Origin: Thermodesulfatator sp.
GTDB lineage: Bacteria; Desulfobacterota; Thermodesulfobacteria; Thermodesulfobacteriales; Thermodesulfobacteriaceae
Reading direction: 5' to 3'
Assembly (NCBI GenBank): GCA_003978075.1
Contig: QOAM01000086.1
Span: 1-6,670 of the forward strand
Length of the DNA stretch: 6,670 nt
The position numbers were made by a program, and so were the translations under genes. The notes beneath the pieces are model-generated. The model ran no database searches. It was not told the DNA's origin and saw nothing but the letters and a program-made list of their open reading frames with translations. This document shows positions 1 through 4,954 of the stretch, piece after piece (within the stretch, counting starts at the first letter, position 1; each line of letters starts with the position of its first letter).

Positions 1-243
1 GTATTGATGAGGAGGCTTCGGGAGGGTGGGTATGAGGGGAGTTATAGGGAGGTGATGGGGGATCTTGAGCGGCTGAAGCTGGTGGAGGTTAAGGTTGATG
101 GGAGGAGATATTTGGTAAGGACGGAGCTTGAGGGGAAGGCGTACGAGGCATTTAAGGCGGTAGGGATGAGGGTGCCGGGGAAGGTCTTTGAGGTGGAGGA
201 GGGTGTTGTGGAACGTAGGGGTAATGTGTCCGGAAACCGTTGA
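1..243 (+). CDS. Partial hypothetical protein, possible winged-helix DNA-binding C-terminus
   Basis: The frame is open from the first base of the window to a TGA at 241-243, so the gene probably begins upstream; TTG at 4 and ATG at 7 are possible internal starts, but no ribosome binding site can be seen before them. About 80 residues are visible. A stretch that would suit a recognition helix (GSYREVMGDLERLKLV) is followed by a hairpin-like segment (EVKVDGRRYLVRTE) and another helix (EGKAYEAFKAVGM), the order expected of a winged helix-turn-helix, as in MarR- or ArsR-like regulators. The first helices of such a fold would lie before the window. The tail is rich in Val, Glu and Gly. By hand count the coding strand is about 48% G and 8% C, and Arg is mostly AGG, whereas the genes from proS onward favour CGG and CGC. 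This suggests a foreign or mobile origin. The fold is an inference from pattern only; no specific family is recognised. Confidence 0.5.
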   Translation, partial: VLMRRLREGGYEGSYREVMGDLERLKLVEVKVDGRRYLVRTELEGKAYEAFKAVGMRVPGKVFEVEEGVVERRGNVSGNR

Positions 244-347
244 TACAAGCGAATTTTTTTGTTTGGGCTGTCAAACTTGGGTTATAAATTAAGCTTGAAA
301 GTTGCTCAAAGGTCTCATATCTACTATTTTTACCCGGATTAATAACA

Positions 348-371
348 GAAAAAAATTTTGAAAAAAATTTT
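348..371. repeat. Tandem 12-bp A-tract repeat (GAAAAAAATTTT x2)
   Basis: Two perfect, directly adjacent copies of a 12-base unit, G followed by seven A and four T, occupy 348-359 and 360-371. The second copy runs into the stop codon of the minus-strand trmJ gene (TAA, complement of 370-372). Phased A-tracts of this kind bend DNA. The repeat is plain in the sequence; any function is inference. Confidence 0.7.
349..371 (-). terminator. Possible weak A/T-only terminator of trmJ
   Basis: Because AAAATTTT is self-complementary, the copies at 352-359 and 364-371 can pair as an 8-bp stem around a four-base loop (360-363). Read on the minus strand, the stem overlaps the trmJ stop codon and its last four bases plus the next three make a run of seven U (complement of 349-355). 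That is the layout of an intrinsic terminator, but the stem has no G-C pair and would be weak, especially in a thermophile. No better candidate lies in the gap between the two convergent genes. Confidence 0.35.
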
Positions 372-1146
372 AGTTTTTACTTTGAACTGAGGTTTGAGGG
401 GAGGATTTTTGGAGAGCCCACAGGAGCTGTCTGCAAAAGCCCTGGATGACCCTTACCTCTTGAGCGGTGAGGTCTAAACGGGAGAGAAAACGGCGCACAG
501 TAGTCATCCAGAGGATCTCATTTTCGTGAGGAATATAATCAATGCTTTTAAGGGTCTCGCGAATAATCTCGTACATGATTTCCAGTTCCCTCAAGGTGGC
601 CAGCCGGGGTTTGGAAATTTCTACTTCCGCAGAAGCGCAAAAGATTTCGTAAAGCACAATAACTACTGCCTGAGCCACATTGAGGCTCGCAGCCTCGGTG
701 GTGGGAATAGTAATTACCGTATGGCAGTGATAGAGGTCCTCGTTAGTGAGCCCCCATTTTTCATTTCCAAATAGAATGGCCACTCGGTTATTTTGCGAGA
801 GATCCACTATGCGGGGGGCAATCTCGCGCACCGTTTCGTAGACCTTGCGTTGTCTTCCCAAACGGGCGGTAGTACCTACTACATAGTGAAAATCTTCCAA
901 AGCAGTGATCAAGTCGTCGCAAATACGCATCCTCTTTAGGAGGGGAAGCCCACTACGGGTGGCCATAGCCTTCATTTTTTCCGGATGGAGGTCCCGTGGG
1001 CGCACCAAGATGAGGTTGGGCACTCCGAAGTTGGCACAGGCCCGGGCCGCGGCCCCAATGTTTTCCGGATAGATGGTTTCCACTAAGATCACGGCTAGGT
1101 TCTCCAACCGCGCTCGCAGATGTTTAGTCTTCACCCTCACCTGCAT
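370..1146 (-). CDS. trmJ: tRNA (cytidine/uridine-2'-O-)-methyltransferase, TrmJ family
   Basis: This 258-residue protein matches the TrmJ branch of the SPOUT (trefoil-knot) RNA methyltransferases, which use S-adenosylmethionine to methylate the 2'-OH of nucleotide 32 in the anticodon loop of tRNAs. The N-terminal knot domain spans about residues 17-172. It contains motif 1 (PENIGAAARA, 28-37, with conserved Arg36), motif 2 (LFGNEKWGLTNEDL, 125-138) and motif 3 (SLNVAQAV, 154-161) forming the cofactor site. Residues about 181-247 align well with the C-terminal domain of E. coli TrmJ as I recall that sequence, which favours TrmJ over other TrmH-family enzymes. Length is close to the E. coli protein (about 246). 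The usual Arg of FGRE in motif 2 is Asn128 here. The ATG at 1146 is chosen because AAGG-type purine stretches lie just upstream on the minus strand; it leaves about 12 extra residues before the usual start. It is divergent from proS and looks monocistronic. GC content appears lower than in the proS operon. Confidence 0.87.
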   Translation of the reverse strand: MQVRVKTKHLRARLENLAVILVETIYPENIGAAARACANFGVPNLILVRPRDLHPEKMKAMATRSGLPLLKRMRICDDLITALEDFHYVVGTTARLGRQRKVYETVREIAPRIVDLSQNNRVAILFGNEKWGLTNEDLYHCHTVITIPTTEAASLNVAQAVVIVLYEIFCASAEVEISKPRLATLRELEIMYEIIRETLKSIDYIPHENEILWMTTVRRFLSRLDLTAQEVRVIQGFCRQLLWALQKSSPQTSVQSKN

Positions 1147-1286
1147 GGTCCTTTACCTTTTCTCTGGAGCTTCCACCAATTATTTCCAAGGATTACCCAA
1201 AACTCTTGATATGCATAGGATTCTGATGTCCAGAAAAAGATGCTTCCCATTCATATACACTAAATTTACCCCTTATTTAAACTAGC

Positions 1287-1315
1287 AAAACAATCTTTTT
1301 TAGGGCCTCTATATT
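1287..1315 (+). promoter_or_regulatory. Weak candidate promoter for the proS operon
   Basis: A -10-like hexamer TATATT lies at 1310-1315 in the gap before proS. The hexamer 17 bases upstream (AAAACA, 1287-1292) is a poor -35 match. Transcription from here would give a leader of about 100 bases that contains the stem-loop at 1326-1354. No other convincing sigma70 pair was found between 1147 and 1423 on this strand, and none for trmJ on the other strand. Confidence 0.2.
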
Positions 1316-1325
1316 GAGCGGTGTT

Positions 1326-1354
1326 GCCTTCAGCCATTTTCGCTTGGCTGTGGC
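1326..1354 (+). promoter_or_regulatory. Stem-loop in the proS leader
   Basis: CAGCCA at 1331-1336 pairs perfectly with TGGCTG at 1345-1350 around an 8-base loop. Outside it, GCC (1326-1328) can pair with GGC (1352-1354) across a small internal loop. It lies about 70 bases before the proS start, in the likely untranslated leader. It shows no T-box signature, so it is not evidently a tRNA-sensing riboswitch. It may simply shape the leader. Confidence 0.3.
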
Positions 1355-1411
1355 CTCCCTTTTCCCGTCGAGACCTTTCGGTTAGGGTTGAAGGAAGAGA
1401 ATTTCTGCACT

Positions 1412-1423
1412 AAAGGAGGGAGG
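1412..1423 (+). promoter_or_regulatory. Strong ribosome binding site of proS
   Basis: AAAGGAGG at 1412-1419 is a near-perfect Shine-Dalgarno sequence four bases before the ATG at 1424. It decides the start: the frame is open further upstream to a TTG at 1388, but that codon lies before this site and would add 12 residues with no counterpart in prolyl-tRNA synthetases. Confidence 0.85.
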
Positions 1424-3112
1424 ATGCGACTTTCGCGCTATTTTCTGCCCACCCTGCGGGAGGACCCTTCAGAGGCCGAGGTAGTGAGTCACAAGCTCAT
1501 GTTGCGGGCAGGGATGATCCGCCGCCTGGCCTCGGGGATCTATACCTGGCTCCCCTTGGGGCTACGGGTCTTGCGCAGAGTGGAAAACATCATCCGAGAG
1601 GAGATGGATCGGGCCGGGGCCCAAGAGATCCTTATGCCCCTGGTGCAGCCGGCAGAACTATGGCAGGAGACCGGCCGCTGGGGAAACTTCGGCCCGGAGC
1701 TCTTGCGTTTTAAGGACCGGCGAGAGCACGAATTTTGCCTCGGCCCCACCCACGAGGAGGTGATCACCGACCTAGTGCGCAAAGAAGTCCGCTCTTATCG
1801 GGATCTTCCCCTGATCCTCTACCAGATTGCTCCCAAATTCCGGGACGAGATCCGTCCGCGTTTCGGGGTCATGCGGGCCCGGGAATTTCTCATGAAAGAC
1901 GCCTACAGCTTCGACGCCGATGAAAAAGGACTCGAGCGGAACTATCGCCTGATGTACGAGACCTACACGAGGATCTTCCGGCGTTGCGGGTTGCGCTTTC
2001 AGGCAGTACTGGCCGACACCGGTGCCATCGGAGGAAGCGAATCCCACGAGTTCATGGTGCTGGCCGACACCGGGGAAGACCGGCTGGCCGTCTGTGAGGC
2101 CTGTGGATACGCTGCCAATGTGGAGCTGGCAGAGGTCAAACGTCCCTATGCCTATGCGGAAGAGCCGGAAAGGCCCCTCAAGAAGGCGGCCACTCCCGGG
2201 GTAAAAAGTGTGGAGGAGGTGGCGGCATTTTTGGGCGTTTCCCCGCAAAAACTGGTCAAAACTCTCCTTTTTCGAGCCGGGAAAGAGGTGGTGGTAGTCC
2301 TCATCCGGGGAGATCTCGAGCTCAACGAGGTAAAGTTGCGCAACCTCTTGAGGGTGCCGGCGGTGGAGATGGCCGACGCGGAGACCGTGGAACGGCTTAC
2401 CGGGGCCCCGGTGGGTTTCGCCGGGCCTGTGGGTCTTTCCGGAGTGCGGCTCCTGGCCGATCTTTCGGTACGAGGACTCAAAAATTTTGTTACCGGGGCT
2501 AACCAGGCTGATGCCCATTATCTTAATGTAAATTACGGGCGAGACTTTCCCGAACCGGAGTTTTACGACCTCTCCGTGGCCCAGGAGGGGGATCCCTGTC
2601 CCCGTTGCGGAAGGCCCTTGGACCTCACCCGAGGGATCGAAGTGGGGCATATCTTCAAATTGGGAACAAAATATAGTGAAGCCATGGGGGCCACCTTTCT
2701 GGACCGCCAAGGGCGGGAGCGACCCTTGGTGATGGGCTGCTACGGGATAGGGGTAGGGCGCACCGTGGCTGCGGCCATTGAGCAGAATCACGACGAAAAC
2801 GGCATCATCTTTCCCCGAGAGATCGCCCCCTTCCAAGCGCTCATCCTCACCCTAGGGCCGGAACAGGCGCTTCTTGAGGCCTCGGAGAGGCTTTACCAGG
2901 AACTCCAGACCCAGGGAGTAGCGGTCCTCTGGGACGATCGTGACGAACGGCCAGGGGTAAAATTCAAAGATGCCGACCTCATCGGCATTCCCTATCAGAT
3001 CATCGTGGGAAAAAAGTTCCGAGAGACGGGTCGGGTGGAGCTCAAGGAAAGGGCCACCGGCCGGCGGGAGGAGATCTCGCCAGAAAGCCTGCCGGAGAAA
3101 CTCAGCTCGTAG
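1424..3112 (+). CDS. proS: Prolyl-tRNA synthetase, bacterial type with editing domain
   Basis: This cytoplasmic class II synthetase attaches proline to tRNA-Pro using ATP. The 562 residues follow the E. coli ProS layout closely (usual length about 565-575). Motif 1 lies around 50-76, the TxE loop in GPTHEE (108-112), motif 2 around 139-163 (FRDEIRPRFG) and motif 3 at 438-446 (GCYGIGVGR). The inserted INS/YbaK-like editing domain, which clears mischarged Ala-tRNA-Pro, spans about 235-385. It keeps the Lys (279) that corresponds to the essential E. coli Lys279, and a His (365) in the GAN...HY motif. CxxC pairs at 224/227 and 392/395 flank this domain and could bind zinc. The anticodon-binding domain fills about 465-562 (DDRDERPGVKFKDADLIGIP). 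The ATG at 1424 is preferred over the in-frame TTG at 1388 because a strong ribosome binding site precedes it and homologues begin at MRxSxY. It is first in the run proS-hisC-cmk-rpsA, with hisC starting 17 bases after the stop. Confidence 0.97.
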   Translation: MRLSRYFLPTLREDPSEAEVVSHKLMLRAGMIRRLASGIYTWLPLGLRVLRRVENIIREEMDRAGAQEILMPLVQPAELWQETGRWGNFGPELLRFKDRREHEFCLGPTHEEVITDLVRKEVRSYRDLPLILYQIAPKFRDEIRPRFGVMRAREFLMKDAYSFDADEKGLERNYRLMYETYTRIFRRCGLRFQAVLADTGAIGGSESHEFMVLADTGEDRLAVCEACGYAANVELAEVKRPYAYAEEPERPLKKAATPGVKSVEEVAAFLGVSPQKLVKTLLFRAGKEVVVVLIRGDLELNEVKLRNLLRVPAVEMADAETVERLTGAPVGFAGPVGLSGVRLLADLSVRGLKNFVTGANQADAHYLNVNYGRDFPEPEFYDLSVAQEGDPCPRCGRPLDLTRGIEVGHIFKLGTKYSEAMGATFLDRQGRERPLVMGCYGIGVGRTVAAAIEQNHDENGIIFPREIAPFQALILTLGPEQALLEASERLYQELQTQGVAVLWDDRDERPGVKFKDADLIGIPYQIIVGKKFRETGRVELKERATGRREEISPESLPEKLSS

Positions 3113-3129
3113 GAAACGAGGTCTCGATC

Positions 3130-4224
3130 ATGTTGAAGGTAAAGCCCTGGCTAGAAAATTTGGTCCCCTATCCCCCGGGGAAATCCTTGGAAGAGTTGCG
3201 GCGGGAGCTGGGTTTGTCTGGCCCTGTCTACAAGCTGGCCTCTAACGAAAACCCCTTAGGGCCTTCTCCCCGGGCCCTGGAGGCCCTGGGCCAGGCCCTG
3301 AACCAGGTGCACCATTATCCCGAGGCCTCTTACCGCACACTGCGTCAGGCCCTAGGGGACCGTTTCGGGGTCTCTCCCGAAAAGATAGTCCTCGGAAACG
3401 GCTCTAACGAGATCCTGGAGCTCCTTTTACGGGCCCTAGTTTCCCCGGGAGAAGAGGTCCTCATGAGCAATCCCTCCTTTTTGATGTACGAGAAGTTGGC
3501 TCAGGCCGCGGGGGCTCGCCTCCAAAAGATCCCCCTGCGTGCCAAAAGGCACGACCTCAAGGCCTTTCTTGAGGCCACCACCCCCCGCACCCGTCTAATC
3601 TTTCTTGACCATCCCCACAATCCCACCGGTTCGGTTCTCACCGCTGAAGAGCTGGAGAACTTCCTCCGAGCCCTCCCTGCCGGGGTGCTGGTGGTCCTAG
3701 ATGAGGCTTACGGAGAGTTTGTGCGGGAGCCCCGGGCGGCCCGGGGGATAGAGCTCTTCAAGAGCGGTTACGCTGTGGCGGTCCTCCGCACTTTTTCCAA
3801 GGCCTACGGCTTGGCAGGGCTACGTATAGGTTACGGGTTCCTGCCGGAGGACCTGGCCCGGGTTCTTAACGCCCTTCGTCAGCCCTTTAATGTGAATGTC
3901 CTGGCGGTGGTGGCGGCAGAGGCCGCTCTGGCCGACGAAGAGCATCTGCGGCGGACCCAAGAGCTCACCTGGGAGGGGCTGGATTACCTGAGCCAAGAGC
4001 TTTCAGCCCTGGGGCTAAAGCCCTACCCTTCGCAGGCCAACTTCCTCCTAGTAGAATGCGGCCGGCCGGCTCGGCCCCTCTACGAGGCCCTGCTGCAACG
4101 GGGTATCATCGTGCGTTCCATGGAGGCCTATGGCTTTCCGGAGGCCCTGCGCATCTCCGTAGGCCTTCCGGAAGAAAACCGGGCCTTGGTGGCCGCCTTG
4201 CGGGAGGTCCTCCGAGAGGCATGA
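3130..4224 (+). CDS. hisC: Histidinol-phosphate aminotransferase
   Basis: This PLP-dependent fold-type I aminotransferase (364 residues, typical length) converts imidazole acetol phosphate and glutamate to histidinol phosphate in histidine synthesis. The N-terminal VPYPPGKSLEELRRELG block (12-28) is characteristic of HisC. Visible PLP-site elements are SNENP (38-42), GNGSNE (89-94), NPTG (164-167), DEAY (191-194) and TFSKAYGLAGLRIGY (221-235), in which Lys224 would form the Schiff base and Arg232 binds the cofactor phosphate. Arg341 in LRISVG is the usual substrate carboxylate-contacting Arg. The ATG at 3130 follows a modest ACGAGG site (3116-3121) and lies 17 bases after the proS stop. The stop codon overlaps the cmk start (ATGA at 4221-4224), so translation of the two is probably coupled. 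No other his gene is present, so it may also serve other aromatic amino acids, as some HisC enzymes do. A relative such as CobD is less likely given the N-terminal block. Confidence 0.93.
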   Translation: MLKVKPWLENLVPYPPGKSLEELRRELGLSGPVYKLASNENPLGPSPRALEALGQALNQVHHYPEASYRTLRQALGDRFGVSPEKIVLGNGSNEILELLLRALVSPGEEVLMSNPSFLMYEKLAQAAGARLQKIPLRAKRHDLKAFLEATTPRTRLIFLDHPHNPTGSVLTAEELENFLRALPAGVLVVLDEAYGEFVREPRAARGIELFKSGYAVAVLRTFSKAYGLAGLRIGYGFLPEDLARVLNALRQPFNVNVLAVVAAEAALADEEHLRRTQELTWEGLDYLSQELSALGLKPYPSQANFLLVECGRPARPLYEALLQRGIIVRSMEAYGFPEALRISVGLPEENRALVAALREVLREA

Positions 4225-4895
4225 AATCCCCAAGGATCGTGACCATTGACGGCCCGGCGGGAAGCGGCAAGACCACCGTGGCCCGTATGTTGGCCCGTCG
4301 TCTCCGCTGGCGATGGCTTGAGTCCGGGAGTCTCTACCGAGCTTTTACCTGGCTGGTACTCTTCCTGGAACCGGAACTTTTGAAAGCAGAGCCCTCTTCT
4401 GTGGCGAATTTTTTGAAAAAACATCTCCCGCACTTCCGTTTTGAGGTCTCGGAGCAAGGGCTTTTTCTCTCTTTTCAAGGGAGGCCCTTGAGGGAAGAGC
4501 TGCGTTTGCCGGAGGTAGAGGCCCGGGTCTCAGATGTAGCGGCTATGGCCGAAGTCCGGTCCTTGGTGAACGAGATCCTGCGGCGACTGGCCCGGGAGGG
4601 ACCGGTGGTGGCGGAGGGCCGAGACATGGGTACCGTGGTCTTCCCTGAAGCTTCGGCCAAATTCTATCTCACTGCTTCGGCGGAGGTCCGCGCTAAAAGA
4701 CGTCTGCGCGATTGGCAGGCCCGAGGACTCTCCCTGAGTTGGGAGGAGGTCTTGGCCAGCCTCCAGGCCCGTGACCAAAAGGACTCCTCCCGCAAGACGG
4801 CCCCTTTAAGTATCCCGGAAGGGGCCTATGTAATCGATACCTCGCTAAAAACCCCGGAAGAGGTCCTCGAAGAGATCCTTTCCCGCCTCCCTTGA
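4221..4895 (+). CDS. cmk: Cytidylate kinase (CMP/dCMP kinase)
   Basis: This P-loop kinase phosphorylates CMP and dCMP to the diphosphates with ATP, recycling pyrimidine nucleotides for RNA, DNA and lipid synthesis. It has 224 residues, close to the E. coli enzyme (227). The Walker A motif is GPAGSGKTT (11-19). CMP-binding elements are ESGSLYR (34-40), Arg113 in the AEVRSLV segment and EGRDMGTVVFP (132-142, with Arg134 and Asp135). The lid and catalytic Arg/Asp set lies in RDQKDSSRKTAPL (184-196; Arg184, Asp185, Asp188, Arg191). The open frame extends upstream to about 4056 inside hisC, but the ATG at 4221 is the only sensible start: the P-loop begins ten residues later, as in the family, and the start overlaps the hisC stop as ATGA. 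GAGAGG at 4214-4219 is very close to the ATG, while GGGAGG at 4202-4207 is rather far, so translational coupling to hisC is likely. Confidence 0.95.
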   Translation: MKSPRIVTIDGPAGSGKTTVARMLARRLRWRWLESGSLYRAFTWLVLFLEPELLKAEPSSVANFLKKHLPHFRFEVSEQGLFLSFQGRPLREELRLPEVEARVSDVAAMAEVRSLVNEILRRLAREGPVVAEGRDMGTVVFPEASAKFYLTASAEVRAKRRLRDWQARGLSLSWEEVLASLQARDQKDSSRKTAPLSIPEGAYVIDTSLKTPEEVLEEILSRLP

Positions 4896-4920
4896 AGCCG
4901 GTCCACTTCGGTGGTATAAG
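4892..4920 (+). promoter_or_regulatory. Candidate sigma70 promoter of rpsA
   Basis: TTGAAG (4892-4897) and TATAAG (4915-4920) are separated by exactly 17 bases, giving four of six and five of six matches to the consensus. The -35 overlaps the cmk stop codon. Transcription would begin near 4927, about 28 bases before the rpsA start. E. coli rpsA is also known to have promoters of its own in addition to read-through from upstream. The spacer contains CCAC-TTCG-GTGG (4903-4914), a short stem closed by a UUCG tetraloop in transcripts coming from cmk. Confidence 0.5.
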
Positions 4921-4943
4921 CTCTTAAAGTTTTTTTCTCTTTC

Positions 4944-4949
4944 AGGAGG
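4944..4949 (+). promoter_or_regulatory. Ribosome binding site of rpsA
   Basis: AGGAGG at 4944-4949 lies five bases before the ATG at 4955 and is preceded by a pyrimidine-rich run (4930-4943). The site is near-ideal. E. coli rpsA lacks a strong Shine-Dalgarno, which is tied to S1 autoregulation there, so control may differ here; that last point is inference. Confidence 0.75.
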
Positions 4950-4954
4950 GTGGG

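Noticed and set aside
254..276. T7 run followed by a 5-bp hairpin (GTTTG/CAAAC) after the left-hand gene, as a terminator
   Set aside because: The T-run lies before the hairpin rather than after it on the plus strand, and on the minus strand the hairpin is followed by A residues, so neither orientation fits an intrinsic terminator.
1073..1285. Small plus-strand open frame across the trmJ start and the intergenic gap
   Set aside because: Its first third is antisense to conserved trmJ coding sequence, and the remainder has no ribosome binding site or domain pattern.
1305..1423. T-box riboswitch before proS
   Set aside because: The conserved T-box sequence (AGGGTGGNACCGCG type) and an antiterminator/terminator pair with a T-run are both absent.
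1772..2836. Long open frame (354 codons) on the minus strand inside proS
   Set aside because: It lies fully antisense to a clear proS gene; its translation is rich in Gly, His, Pro and Ser without a recognisable domain, as expected when the reverse of a GC-rich gene happens to lack stops.
4056..4220. Upstream extension of the cmk frame into hisC
   Set aside because: The extra 55 residues are Pro/Gly/Arg-rich, overlap hisC in another frame and precede the P-loop, which in this family begins close to the N-terminus.
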